The position numbers and the translations under genes are program-made. Positions 7,108-16,531 of a DNA stretch of 34,376 bases are shown one piece after another; position 1 is the stretch's first letter, and each line of letters opens with the position of its first letter. The DNA lies in IMG/VR virus record IMGVR_UViG_3300020477_000078, positions 1-34,376 of that record. The stretch is one strand, 5' to 3'. Source of the stretch: a virus. Below the pieces are notes generated by a model. It was given only the letters and a program-made list of their open reading frames with translations. It had not been told where the DNA came from and made no database searches.

Positions 7108-7346
7108 CAAGTCAAAAACAAATAATTGAAGCCTATCGTCATGTGTTTATGACAGTGCCGGAAGGTCAAATTGTTTTGCGAGATATGATGAAAGCCTCTG
7201 GCCTGTTTACGGTCACGGGCGTTCGCAACCCCGAAGAGGTTCAGCATCTGGAGGGAACGCGCGACATGGTACGTCGCATCATTTCGTTCCTTGGTTTAGA
7301 TGACGAACAGGTAATGAAAATTGGAATAGGAGTTATTGATGAGTGA
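7104..7346 (+). CDS. Bbp19-like structural protein
   Basis: An 80-aa protein with a GTG start overlapping the portal stop (GTGA). It has the helix pattern and ..RNPEEVQHLEGTRDMVRRI.. block typical of the small Bbp19-type phage proteins found right after the portal in BPP-1-like podoviruses. The hydrophobic end precedes an 8-nt overlap with the scaffold gene. It is probably an assembly or structural factor of the head. Confidence 0.75.
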   Translation: MTSQKQIIEAYRHVFMTVPEGQIVLRDMMKASGLFTVTGVRNPEEVQHLEGTRDMVRRIISFLGLDDEQVMKIGIGVIDE

Positions 7347-8190
7347 GGAAGGGTCCGTTATTACGGGTAACCCTGTTGAACAGGGCGATGAAAATACTGA
7401 TTCAAGTGCGTTAGCTTCGGAACAAACAAGCGAGTTAACGAAGTCGGAATGGATAAGTGATGAGTACCGCCAGTTTGTTGATAACAAGGGTTGGAAAAAT
7501 GCAGACGACGCTTTGAAGTCGTATGTCAATCTTGAAAAACAAATTGGGCAAGATCGTATTGCTTTACCAAGCGACGGCGACGATGTAGCAAACTGGGAAG
7601 GATGGCAACGGCTAGGTACGCCGGAAACCGCAGATGGTTATGAGTTAAATGTTCCCGAAGGGTATCAAGATTATTCGTCTGAATTGTCTGATTGGTTTCG
7701 TCAGGAAGCACACACGGCAAAAGTGCCAGCACATATGGCACAGCGGCTTCATGATGCGTATGTGCAGAGAATGATGGACAGTCAGTCCAACGCAGTTCTT
7801 GACCAGCAACGTGAGCTTGAAGATTGGAAGAACGAGATTAAAAAAGAATACGGTACAGCTTACGACGAAAAAGTTGGTATGGCTCGTCGGGCTGTTCGCG
7901 CTTTTGGTTCTGAAGAATTGTCTAATCTTTTAGACAATTCTGGATTGGGTAGTCACCCAGAAATGATTCGAGCATTTGCTAAAATTGGTGCAGAGTTAAG
8001 CACTGGACAACAGTTTAAAGACGCGGAAGAAGCTGGGTCATTTGGAATGACTCCAGAAGACGCCCGTGGAGAAATTGCACGCATCCGGAGTCATTCCGGG
8101 TTAATGGATAAAAGCGACCCAGAGCATCGCGTTCTAAACGAACGTCTTACTCAATTGTATGGTGTTGCTTATCCGGATGCCGCCGCATAG
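7339..8190 (+). CDS. Capsid assembly scaffolding protein
   Basis: A 283-aa acidic, helical protein placed between portal and major capsid genes. The Glu/Ser-rich N-terminus is followed by a middle domain (PSDGDDVANWEGWQRLG) and a coiled-coil-like stretch (QQRELEDWKNEIKKEYG), then a C-terminal helix that would bind coat subunits. I chose the ATG at 7339 over an in-frame TTG one codon earlier because AGGAG at 7328-7332 is 6 nt upstream. It templates prohead formation and leaves before maturation. Confidence 0.85.
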   Translation: MSEEGSVITGNPVEQGDENTDSSALASEQTSELTKSEWISDEYRQFVDNKGWKNADDALKSYVNLEKQIGQDRIALPSDGDDVANWEGWQRLGTPETADGYELNVPEGYQDYSSELSDWFRQEAHTAKVPAHMAQRLHDAYVQRMMDSQSNAVLDQQRELEDWKNEIKKEYGTAYDEKVGMARRAVRAFGSEELSNLLDNSGLGSHPEMIRAFAKIGAELSTGQQFKDAEEAGSFGMTPEDARGEIARIRSHSGLMDKSDPEHRVLNERLTQLYGVAYPDAAA

Positions 8191-8303
8191 CGGATAAGGC
8201 GAAAGCCCCCGCAGAGACACGCTGGAGAGACGGCGACCAACGACGTGCCGGGTTACCCGATAACGCGTCCTATCCCTTAAAACTTTCGCAATAGGAGAAG
8301 CAC
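8191..8303 (+). promoter_or_regulatory. Structured 113-nt leader of the major capsid gene
   Basis: This is the longest non-coding gap within the head cluster. It contains a CGGG-TTA-CCCG hairpin and ends with a clear Shine-Dalgarno (AGGAG) 7 nt before the capsid ATG. No promoter motif is convincing. The region probably tunes the high capsid expression through RNA structure, stability or ribosome loading. It carries no open frame of note. Confidence 0.4.
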
Positions 8304-9447
8304 ATGTCTGTGCAAATCACTACGGCGTTTGTCGAGCAGTATAAGGGAAATGTCGAGCATCTTGTTCAACAAAAAGGTTCTCGTTTGCGTGATTCGGTTC
8401 GTTTTGAAACGGTCACCGGCAAAAACGCTTTTTTTGAGCAGCTAGGCACAACTTCTGCTTCAAAACGCACGAGTCGTCATAGCGACACCCCAAGGCTAGA
8501 CGTACCCCACGCGCGGCGTCGGGTAAGTCTTGTCGATTTTGATTGGGCTGATTTGATTGATCGTGAAGACCAAGTTCGCATGTTGATCGATCCGGCTGGC
8601 CCATATGCCGAGAGTGCAGCGTTTGCTCTTGGTAGAGCAATGGACGATGAAATCATTTCTGCTGCTGATGGCACTGCCTTCACTGGCGTTGATGGTTCAA
8701 CGTCAACTGCGTTTGACACCAGCAACATTGTTGATGTTCAAGTCGGAATTAGCCCTGCTGCTGACACGGGGCTTAATGTGGGCAAACTCCGTGCCGCCAA
8801 GGAGATCCTTGACGCTTCGGATATTGATCCAGAAATTGATCGTTATTGCGTTGTTAACGCCAAGCAGCTTAAAAACCTGTTGGCCGAAACAGAAGTAACT
8901 TCGAGCGATTTCAACAGCGTCAAAGCGTTAACACACTAGCGCCCCAGCGTGGTGACACGTTGGTAAACTCTCTGTGAATTGCTGGAAAATCCTAACGTAA
9001 AGTCGAGGACAATCAGCAGCCAAGCCCCAAACGGGGAAGGTTCAACGACCATCCTTTTAGGAGTACACCGCAAGCGCGGTGGAAGCGCAGAGCATCTTAA
9101 TAAGATGAAGATATGGTCTGAACTTACGGGAAACCGTAAGCGGGTGAAAACCGGGGCAAACGGTAGCGCGTTTGTTTGAACATAATGTAGTGCAAGGCGA
9201 AGTAGACACCTTCTTAGGTTTTAACTTCATCCGGACGCAGCGCATTGGCACCGATTCAAATGCAGACGATAAGGTTCTGTTTTATGCCAAGCCAGGCATT
9301 GTTCTTGCCGTTGGTGCAGAACCGCAAGTTCGCATATCGGAGCGCGACGATAAAAATTATGCAACACAAGTGTTTGCATCAATGTCTATCGGAGCAACTC
9401 GTATGCAAGAAGAGCTTGTCGGCTTCATTGAATGCGACCCGAGCTAG
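8304..9447 (+). CDS. Major capsid protein, interrupted by a group I intron (join 8304-8928, 9188-9447)
   Basis: The coat protein is split. Exon 1 (8304-8928) gives residues 1-208 plus the first base of codon 209. Exon 2 (9188-9447) gives the rest. Splicing creates the codon T|TA (Leu) and the continuous segment SVKAL|VQGEVDTFLGFNF, a block typical of phage coat proteins of this type; the total is 294 aa. Without splicing, translation stops at 8939 after 211 aa (ending LTH). Gene order (after scaffold, before the tail genes) and length fit a HK97-fold coat. The region 8979-9179 and an ATG at 9172 lie in the intron and are not separate genes. Confidence 0.92.
8929..9187 (+). ncRNA. Self-splicing group I intron (IA-like, ORF-less) in the capsid gene
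   Basis: A 259-nt intron with all core helices visible. P1 pairs GCGUU (8925-8929) with AGCGC (8938-8942), giving the required U8928-G8939 wobble at the 5' splice site. P2 is CCAGCGTG/CACGTTGG (8944-8951/8956-8963). P3 is CTCTGTG/CGCAGAG (8970-8976/9086-9092). P4 and P5 are around 8981-9020. P6 is CCCC/GGGG (9025-9036). P7 is GACCA/TGGTC (9047-9051/9114-9118). Then P7.1 (9052-9062), P7.2 CACCGC/GCGGTG (9066-9081), P8 CATCTT/AAGATG (9093-9107), and P9 with a GAAA tetraloop (9123-9140). The R (TTCAACGACCA) and S (AAGATATGGTC) consensus elements are present. The 3' end GAACATAATG, with terminal omega-G at 9187, matches T4 td-type introns. The intron contains no endonuclease ORF. Confidence 0.95.
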
Positions 9448-9460
9448 GAGGGCTGGATAG

Positions 9461-9964
9461 ATGGCTAATGTCAATCAAACTTTAGTTAGCAACTTCCTCG
9501 CTACTCCGCATGTGCCAAACGACACTGCCAACCTACATGGTAGTATGCGTGTGGCTTGTGGTACAATTGCCCTCGCCGCCGGGGATCTTTCGGCGACGGA
9601 CACGGTGATGTTGGCTCCTGTGCCAACGAACGCTGCAATCATTTCCATTGGTCTTATGTCTGATGATCTTGATAGCGGTTCTACAAACACTTGTGACGTA
9701 GGGCTTTACACAGCGGACGGGAATGTAACCGCAAAAGACGATGATTGCTACGCATCAGCAATTACCGATCTTCGCGCTGCAACGACTGTTCCTGTGGAAG
9801 TTGCTTTTGAAGCTCGAAACATTAATCTAATGGGTCAAAAGGTTTTCCAAGACGCGGGCGACAGCACCGATCCTGGTGGACATTTTCTTGTTGGATTAAA
9901 GTTTGATGCTGCCGGTGATACAGCCGGTGACTTGAGCTTTATCATTACTTACATCGTGGACTAA
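9461..9964 (+). CDS. Putative capsid decoration / head protein
   Basis: A 167-aa protein directly after the major capsid gene with a perfect AGGAGG Shine-Dalgarno 9 nt upstream. It is rich in small and beta-forming residues, has a basic-free acidic profile and ends in beta strands (LVGLKFDAAGDTAGDLSFII). This, the position and the strong ribosome site suggest an abundant virion protein such as a head decoration or stabilisation protein. No family is recognised from sequence alone. A terminator follows. Confidence 0.6.
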   Translation: MANVNQTLVSNFLATPHVPNDTANLHGSMRVACGTIALAAGDLSATDTVMLAPVPTNAAIISIGLMSDDLDSGSTNTCDVGLYTADGNVTAKDDDCYASAITDLRAATTVPVEVAFEARNINLMGQKVFQDAGDSTDPGGHFLVGLKFDAAGDTAGDLSFIITYIVD

Positions 9965-9968
9965 CGGT

Positions 9969-9997
9969 AAGGGGGGCTTCGGCCCCCCTTTCCTTTT
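9969..9997 (+). terminator. Strong Rho-independent terminator after the head genes
   Basis: The stem AAGGGGGGC / GCCCCCCTT with a TTCG tetraloop (9969-9990) is followed by a T-rich tail (TCCTTTT). It separates the head block from the tail genes. Transcription read-through or an antiterminator is then needed for the downstream tail genes, unless another promoter exists that I cannot see. Confidence 0.9.
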
Positions 9998-10006
9998 GAG
10001 GTTAGA

Positions 10007-10564
10007 ATGATAACAAACACGCTTGTAAGCATTAGTAATCGTGCGCTTACGTTTCTTGGCGCGCAGCCAATTACGTCGCTTGAAGACGACACTAAGGAAG
10101 CGCGCTCGTGTAATCGTATGATTGCACAATCGCGTGACAGCGTGCTTCGCAGCCATGCGTGGAATTTTGCAGTTAAACGCGCTTCTCTTGCAGCGAACAC
10201 AACAGCACCGTTATTTGAATACGCAAATGCATTTGATTGGCCCGCTGATTGTTTAAGAATTATTGAAATTAACACGCTTGAAGAATGGAATGTCGAGGGG
10301 CGTCAAATTGTAAGCGACGCAGCCGCTCCATTGGAAATTGTTTACATTAGTCAGGTAACAGACCCAACAATTTTTGATGTGTTGTTTGTTGAGGTTTTAG
10401 CTTTGCGTCTTGCGGCAGATATCGCTTACGAAATAACTGCAAGTCAAACTATTTTGTCAAATATGGAAGAATTATACCGTCGAAAAATTGCTGGCGCTCG
10501 CGTCATTGACGCTCAAGAGGCGCAACCTGTCGATGAAGTAGACTTTTTGGAATCTAGAATTTAG
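10007..10564 (+). CDS. Tail tubular protein A / adaptor (T7 gp11-like)
   Basis: A 185-aa protein matching the gp11-like adaptor family: the N-terminal block SISNRALTFLGAQPITSLED and the helical C-terminal EELYRRKIAGARVIDAQEAQ are typical. In podoviruses it forms the dodecameric ring below the portal. It lies immediately before the nozzle gene, as expected. Length is typical (T7 gp11 is 196 aa). Confidence 0.9.
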   Translation: MITNTLVSISNRALTFLGAQPITSLEDDTKEARSCNRMIAQSRDSVLRSHAWNFAVKRASLAANTTAPLFEYANAFDWPADCLRIIEINTLEEWNVEGRQIVSDAAAPLEIVYISQVTDPTIFDVLFVEVLALRLAADIAYEITASQTILSNMEELYRRKIAGARVIDAQEAQPVDEVDFLESRI

Positions 10565-13324
10565 ATGTCTCGCGTTACTGCAATTCAGACAAACTTTACG
10601 GCGGGTCAATTGTCTCCGCGCCTGTTCGGTCGAGTTGATCTTGGCCGTTACAACAATGGCGCAGAGACAGTTAAAAATTTAATTGTGCAGCCGCATGGTG
10701 GTTTAACTAGACGGCCAGGTACAAAGTTTGTCAACGAAGTAAAAACTAGCAGTCAAAAAACTCGTTTGTTACCGTTTGAATTTTCCACGGTGCAAGCGTA
10801 TTGCATTGAAGCTGGGAATCAATATTTCCGGTTTTTTAAAGATCAGGGAGTTATTTTAGAAGCTAACAAAAACATAACGGCAATTACAAAAGCAAACCCC
10901 GGTGTTGTAACATCGAGCAGTCATGGTTTCGCCAACGGCAATTTAGTTTTTATTTCGTCAGTTGCTGGAATGACTCAGGTTAATGGAAAGTTTTTTAAAG
11001 TTGCCAACCAAACAACAAATACATTTGAGTTGCAAGATGTTGACGGCAACAATGTTAATACGTCAGGGTTTTCGACCTACAGTAGCGGCGGCACAGCGGC
11101 GCGTGTTGTTGAAATCGCAACACCTTACCCAACCGCAGATTTGTTTAAAATTCAATATGCTCAGACCGCAGACGTTATGTTTCTGGTGCATCCTTCTCAT
11201 AAACCTAGAAAGCTTTCTAGGACGAGTGATATTGATTGGACAATCGAAGATGTCGCCTTTGAGGATGGCCCATATTTAGATGAAAACATAACAACAACAA
11301 CTTTTAATCCTAGCGGCACAACCGAAGGAAGCACAATAACCATAACCGCGTCAGCAACAACCGGCGTTAATGGTGGCAGTGGGTTTTTGTCAACTGATGT
11401 TGGTCGTTTAATTCGCATTGGGCATCAGGCTACTGAATGGGCTGCGTCAACGTCGTTTGCTGTTGGTGCTATTAGAAGAAACAGTGGAAACGTTTATGAA
11501 TGTATTAAGGCTGGAACGTCTGCAGGATCTGGGGGTCCAAGCGGTGAGCTTGATGAAATTGTCGATGGCACCTGTACCTGGAAATTCGTAGATGACGGCG
11601 GTATTGCACAGGGAAACGCAACTATTACAGCAGTTAATTCAACGACGGAGGTTTCGGCTACAGTTAATAAGGCCTTTGCACAATCTACTGCTGAAACAAA
11701 ATGGCGGTTAGGCGCTTTTAGTGAAACAACTGGTTTTCCTGGGGCTGTAGCGTTTTTTGAACAACGTTTGTTTTTTGCTGGTACAACCGATCAACCACAA
11801 ACAATTTTTAGCAGCCGCAGCGGCGACTTTGAAAATTTTGCGCCTTCCGCTTTAGATGATGGTGCAATAACAGTAACCATTGCAACAGATGAAGTTAATT
11901 CAATTCATTGGTTGTCGCCAGGAAGAACAATGGCGGTAGGCACGGCCGGTGGAGAATTTACGTTTGGCTCATCTGGTAATGAAGAGGCTGTGACTCCGAC
12001 TAATGTGCGTGTTGTACGGCAAAGCACAAGAGGTGTTCATACCACTCGACCGATACGAATTGATGATCGAGTTTTGTTCATTCAGTTTCACCAACGTAAA
12101 ATTCGAGAACTTGTTTTTGATTTTGCAAGTGACAGTTTTGTATCGCCTGATTTGACAATTTTGTCAGAGAACGTAACTGGCGATGGTCTTGTTGAAATGT
12201 CTTTTCAACAAGAACCAGACTCTGTCATTTGGGCAGTGCGTAATGATGGGGTTCTTGCTGGCTTAACATTTTTGCGCGATCAAGAGGTTATTGCGTGGCA
12301 TGAGCATAGAATTGGTGGGGTTAGTGGCGCTGCAACAATTACGGTCACCGATTTCAGCAATATTGCAACTGGAACCAAGCTGGTTTTAACAAAATCAGAC
12401 GGTAACACGGTTACAATTACTTGTCAGGGCGCGGGCGCGGGCACTCCCGACGCCAACAAGTTTTTCCACAACGCATCAAATAACACGACGGCTGACAATT
12501 TATTTACCCTACTTAATGGCTTGGATGATTTTACGGTCGCTAACCCAGCCGCCAATGTTGTGACGGTCGAAGAGACAACCCGCACCGGAACTGGCTTTCT
12601 ATCGATTGTGAGTGATGACACAACTCGTCTAGCGGTCACAAGTCAGTCTCATTCTTTAGTAGAGTCTGTAATTACAATACCTGGAGATAAAGAAGACGAG
12701 TTATGGATGACAGTGCAGCGCACCATTGATGGTGTTACGCGTCGATATGTTGAGGTAATGACGGCAAAATTTGATACCTTTCGCGGTAGTACGCAAGAGG
12801 GTGCGGTTTTTGTAGACAGTAGTTTAACCTTTAGTGGCACAGCGTCATCGACATTGTCGGGTTTAGATCATCTTGAGGGTGAAGATGTCAGCATTTTGGG
12901 TAATGGTTCGGTATATGCAAATCAAGCAGTTTCCAGCGGTGCTGTGTCTTCGGTTGATCCGGCAGTTACACAAGCTGCAATAGGTTTGCCTTATACGTCT
13001 CTCGTTAAGACTTTGCGTCCAGAGCAAGGTGGTGACGACGGGTCAGCGCAAGGCAGAACTAAAAGAGTGTACGAAACAACGTTTCGTTTTCTCGACACGC
13101 TTGGTGCGGAATACGCGCCGGGTACAGATAGCAACTTTGACATTGTGCAATTTCGCACCGGCAGCGCGCCTATGGATTCCGCACCGTCATTGTTTAGCGG
13201 TGACAAAACTGTGCAATTCCACGGCAGTTGGGAAACTGAAGGTCAAGTTTCTGTTCGTCAAGAGCAGCCGTTGCCGTTTGAGCTAACGTCTATTGTTACG
13301 CGCATAGTAACGCATTCAGGATAA
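10565..13324 (+). CDS. Tail tubular protein B / nozzle (T7 gp12-like)
   Basis: A 919-aa nozzle protein. The N-terminal signature TNFTAGQLSPRLFGRVDLGR and the following GLTRRPGTKFV motif are diagnostic of the gp12-like family. The rest is beta-rich and contains inserted Thr/Val/Gly-rich domains (about residues 250-350 and 600-700) that make it longer than T7 gp12 (794 aa). It forms the hexameric tail tip and binds the fibres. It starts immediately after the gp11-like stop. Confidence 0.92.
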   Translation: MSRVTAIQTNFTAGQLSPRLFGRVDLGRYNNGAETVKNLIVQPHGGLTRRPGTKFVNEVKTSSQKTRLLPFEFSTVQAYCIEAGNQYFRFFKDQGVILEANKNITAITKANPGVVTSSSHGFANGNLVFISSVAGMTQVNGKFFKVANQTTNTFELQDVDGNNVNTSGFSTYSSGGTAARVVEIATPYPTADLFKIQYAQTADVMFLVHPSHKPRKLSRTSDIDWTIEDVAFEDGPYLDENITTTTFNPSGTTEGSTITITASATTGVNGGSGFLSTDVGRLIRIGHQATEWAASTSFAVGAIRRNSGNVYECIKAGTSAGSGGPSGELDEIVDGTCTWKFVDDGGIAQGNATITAVNSTTEVSATVNKAFAQSTAETKWRLGAFSETTGFPGAVAFFEQRLFFAGTTDQPQTIFSSRSGDFENFAPSALDDGAITVTIATDEVNSIHWLSPGRTMAVGTAGGEFTFGSSGNEEAVTPTNVRVVRQSTRGVHTTRPIRIDDRVLFIQFHQRKIRELVFDFASDSFVSPDLTILSENVTGDGLVEMSFQQEPDSVIWAVRNDGVLAGLTFLRDQEVIAWHEHRIGGVSGAATITVTDFSNIATGTKLVLTKSDGNTVTITCQGAGAGTPDANKFFHNASNNTTADNLFTLLNGLDDFTVANPAANVVTVEETTRTGTGFLSIVSDDTTRLAVTSQSHSLVESVITIPGDKEDELWMTVQRTIDGVTRRYVEVMTAKFDTFRGSTQEGAVFVDSSLTFSGTASSTLSGLDHLEGEDVSILGNGSVYANQAVSSGAVSSVDPAVTQAAIGLPYTSLVKTLRPEQGGDDGSAQGRTKRVYETTFRFLDTLGAEYAPGTDSNFDIVQFRTGSAPMDSAPSLFSGDKTVQFHGSWETEGQVSVRQEQPLPFELTSIVTRIVTHSG

Positions 13325-13328
13325 AAAT

Positions 13329-14024
13329 ATGTGTGCACCATTCCTTGCTCCAGCGGCTATCGGGGCTGCTGCCGGGCCCGGTACTGCCCTTGGCGTGGCC
13401 GCGCCTTCTATTTTTTCGGCTAGCAGTCTTGGAACCGCGTTTAGTGTAATTAGCACCGCCGTAAGTGCAATTGGCCAACTGCAACAATCAAGGGCGGACT
13501 CAGCGGCATTGCAGCAACAGGCAGACATTGCGCGATTCAATGCCCAGGTTTCCGAAAACAATGCAATTTTAGCGCGGCAAGCAGCGGAAGCTGACGCCGA
13601 TACAATTGACCGGCGTCGTCGTATTGCGCTTGCCCAACAAACAGCAAGCTTCGCCGCGTCCGGAGTTGTAATTGATGAAGGCAGTACGCTTGAGGTTCTT
13701 GGCGACACCGCTGCTGAATTTGAGCTCGACCGTTTAAACAGATTGCACCAAGGCGATGTAGAATCAAATTCACAACGAATACAAGCAACCCTGGATCGTA
13801 ACAATGCTCAAGGATTGTTGTCTCAATCTAGGTCGGCTAGTCGCGCTGGCGTTGGGTCTGCGCTAGGTACAGCTTTAGGTGGAGCGCAGTCGATAGCACG
13901 CAATTTGCCGAGGTCACGCAATCCTTCTTCTTCTGTTAACGCACCGATTACTAATAGTTCATTGCAAGGTTTATCAAGATCTCAGCAAATTACTTTAAGC
14001 GGATTACCCGGTAGCGGATTTTAA
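13329..14024 (+). CDS. Internal virion protein B-like (T7 gp14-like)
   Basis: A 231-aa protein with a hydrophobic Ala/Gly-rich N-terminus (residues 5-40) that could insert in a membrane, followed by a long Gln/Ala-rich helix and a Ser-rich tail. The AFSVISTAVSAIGQLQQSR motif and size agree with gp14-type ejection proteins, which form an outer-membrane pore for DNA entry. It lies between the nozzle and the large ejection proteins, as in T7. Confidence 0.75.
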   Translation: MCAPFLAPAAIGAAAGPGTALGVAAPSIFSASSLGTAFSVISTAVSAIGQLQQSRADSAALQQQADIARFNAQVSENNAILARQAAEADADTIDRRRRIALAQQTASFAASGVVIDEGSTLEVLGDTAAEFELDRLNRLHQGDVESNSQRIQATLDRNNAQGLLSQSRSASRAGVGSALGTALGGAQSIARNLPRSRNPSSSVNAPITNSSLQGLSRSQQITLSGLPGSGF

Positions 14025-14026
14025 GA

Positions 14027-16528
14027 ATGGCACGAATTCCCAGTTACACATCGCGGTCTAGTGCAATTACAACGTCTGGCATTGCACGGGCAAGAAGCAT
14101 TCCCTTTCGCGATTTTGAAGGGGCAGGGATGATTCAACTTGGACAGCAACTTGGTAAAATTGCTGAAAGCTTTAATGAGGCTGCAGAGAATGAAGCGGTA
14201 GGTCAAGCAACTTTAAACGCAACTCTAAAATTAAATGAATTGCAAATGGAGTTGCAGACCCTTGACCCAATGGAAGCAATGTCATCTTACGATACGCGGG
14301 CTCAATCAATTTTGGAGGAAGCGTCTCAAGGATTGTCGAGCAACGCCGTCGCCCGTTTTAATTCGTCAATGCGAAGAGAATTTGCTTCCGGCAAAATTGC
14401 TGTGCAAAAAGATGGAATTCGCCGTGGTCGTGAAAAGTTAGAAGCTGGTCTGGTAACTCGACTAAAGGGTTTGTCTTCAGCCGCCAACGCGTCAGATACA
14501 GATGTTCAATATAAACAACGTGCAGATCAAGCAAGGCAAGCAATTGACGAAGCAATTGCCAATCGCGTAATTGCTGCTGATGTTGGAGAGCGGCGGTATT
14601 ATGAATATCTTAACGACGCAGACAGCGCCCGTGCGTCATTCGACATGCAAGCTGATCCAGATGCGTTTCTTAAAAACATCGCAGATAAAGAAAAAGAATA
14701 TTTATCAAACCTGACAGGTGAACAGCGCGCGCGCTTCCAAAATCAAGGGAATGAAATATTAGAGCGTCGAGCGCGCACAGCAAAAACAAAAAGAAAAGCG
14801 GCAGAGCGCGATTACGTCAAAAGGGTTGATACAGCTTTATTGGCTCTTAAATCTGGTGCGCCTTTTACTAAAGACATAGAATCCTTGACATCGGATGAAG
14901 CAATTCGTGCCAACATCTCTGATTCTGTTAAAGCAAAAAACTATTCAGCTTTAGTGCAAGACGCTAAAAGTTTTTATTTTGACACACGGCAACTAAGCAA
15001 AATGTCAGTTCCGGCATTACTTAGAATGCAAGCTGCATATGAGGCAGAAGCAGCGGAAGACCAAGGCACCGCGTTTGGTTTGCAGAATCAAAACGCAGTG
15101 CAAGCTGTGGAGATGAAAAAATTAATTGATGGTCTGATAAACAAGAAGCAAAAAGCAGCAGCAGAAAAAATTGAGAGTGCCTTACTGGCAGATCAAGCAA
15201 GGAACCTTGACACACCGCTGCCAGATGAGCAACAACGTATTTTAAGTCCAGAAAACATAGAAGAAGTTTTTGGAAACGATCAATCTACCGCTGCTAAATT
15301 TATAAGATTAGTTGACGACCAAAAACAGTTTAACGAAATACAAAAGGTTTTGCCGAGCTTATCACGGCGCGCTGAAGCTGTGGTTAGAGAGGAGATGAAG
15401 AGGCAAGCTGAAGACGTTGACCAAACACCAGAAGAGCAAAAGCAAAATTTAAAACAGCTCAAAAATTTCGAAACAGCATCAGCAACGCTCGCCAAAGCGC
15501 GCCGCGATGATCCTGTTAATCAAGCTCTATTAAATAATGACGCCGTGCGTGAGTCTACGCAGGATTTAGAAACTGCGCTTCAAACCGGCGACCCAGATCA
15601 AGCAAGGGCTGCTTATGCTCGTCATAAATCAATATTAGAACAATACCATGAAGATATCGGGACAGAACCTGATAACCGGCGCTTCTTTTCAAATGCAATG
15701 GCAAAGCGTGAAGTTGACAATTTTAAGTTCGGGACGCTGGGGGACGCGTCTTCAAGAATTAAAATTTTGCGCGAGGCTATGGGAGAAGATTGGCCTAACG
15801 CAATGGCAGAATTGCAAAGCAAAGAAAAACTACCCGAAGTCGTGACGCAGTTGATGGTTGTTGATGACGACAGATTGCGCGAACGAATGATTGAAGTGCA
15901 ACGCAATGGAGGTTTTTCTGCCATTGCGGAACTGCTGCCCAAGCCATTTACAAACCAGAAGTTCAACCAAGAAGTTTCGCGACGAGTTAGAACCTTGTCA
16001 GGGGCAGCAGATGTCGCTGGGTTATCGATGACAGGGGCAGTTACAAAAGCCATTGGCAGCATTGCGATAAGTAATATGCTCGCGGACCGGGATATGACGC
16101 ATTCACAGGCGATAGATGAGGCATACGATCAAGTCGTAACTCAGCAATACGATGTAGTTAATTACGGTAGGTTGCAAGGAATTGTAACAAAGCAGGATTA
16201 CGACAGTCAGAAAACACAACTTTTTGAAGCTGGGTTGCGACACTGGTTTTCTGAAAACTCTAATTTTGAATTCCATGAAAGAAATCATGTTCGGTTTTCA
16301 CAGGGAATTACTGACAAAGCAAAAAGAGACATAATGCTTCAACTCGCGCAGCAAGAGGGCAGATGGCAGCTAACGCCAGACGGTCAAGCTGCTGAATTGC
16401 ATATTAATGGAAGTAAAGCGTTCGATGTCGCAGGGCGTCCTGTTCGCGTTGCTATTGATGAAGCGTTTGCAATAGCTGAACGCGCAAAGGAGCGTAACAG
16501 AAGTCGCAATAGGCGCGACATTCGGTAG
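14027..16528 (+). CDS. Internal virion protein C-like (T7 gp15-like)
   Basis: An 833-aa, mostly helical protein rich in Glu, Gln, Ala, Lys and Arg, with long coiled-coil stretches. Position after the gp14-like gene and size fit the gp15-type ejection protein (T7 gp15 is 747 aa), which forms the periplasmic channel for DNA. No lytic transglycosylase motif is visible. Assignment is by context and composition, not by a diagnostic motif. Confidence 0.7.
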   Translation: MARIPSYTSRSSAITTSGIARARSIPFRDFEGAGMIQLGQQLGKIAESFNEAAENEAVGQATLNATLKLNELQMELQTLDPMEAMSSYDTRAQSILEEASQGLSSNAVARFNSSMRREFASGKIAVQKDGIRRGREKLEAGLVTRLKGLSSAANASDTDVQYKQRADQARQAIDEAIANRVIAADVGERRYYEYLNDADSARASFDMQADPDAFLKNIADKEKEYLSNLTGEQRARFQNQGNEILERRARTAKTKRKAAERDYVKRVDTALLALKSGAPFTKDIESLTSDEAIRANISDSVKAKNYSALVQDAKSFYFDTRQLSKMSVPALLRMQAAYEAEAAEDQGTAFGLQNQNAVQAVEMKKLIDGLINKKQKAAAEKIESALLADQARNLDTPLPDEQQRILSPENIEEVFGNDQSTAAKFIRLVDDQKQFNEIQKVLPSLSRRAEAVVREEMKRQAEDVDQTPEEQKQNLKQLKNFETASATLAKARRDDPVNQALLNNDAVRESTQDLETALQTGDPDQARAAYARHKSILEQYHEDIGTEPDNRRFFSNAMAKREVDNFKFGTLGDASSRIKILREAMGEDWPNAMAELQSKEKLPEVVTQLMVVDDDRLRERMIEVQRNGGFSAIAELLPKPFTNQKFNQEVSRRVRTLSGAADVAGLSMTGAVTKAIGSIAISNMLADRDMTHSQAIDEAYDQVVTQQYDVVNYGRLQGIVTKQDYDSQKTQLFEAGLRHWFSENSNFEFHERNHVRFSQGITDKAKRDIMLQLAQQEGRWQLTPDGQAAELHINGSKAFDVAGRPVRVAIDEAFAIAERAKERNRSRNRRDIR

Positions 16529-16531
16529 ATA

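Noticed and set aside
8979-9179. 66-aa ORF inside the capsid intron
   Set aside because: It lies wholly within the intron core helices, has no homing endonuclease motif (LAGLIDADG, GIY-YIG, HNH, PD-(D/E)XK) and no ribosome site.
9172-9447. Separate 91-aa gene starting at 9172
   Set aside because: It begins in the intron (MFEHN) and is simply exon 2 of the capsid gene with its reading frame open upstream.
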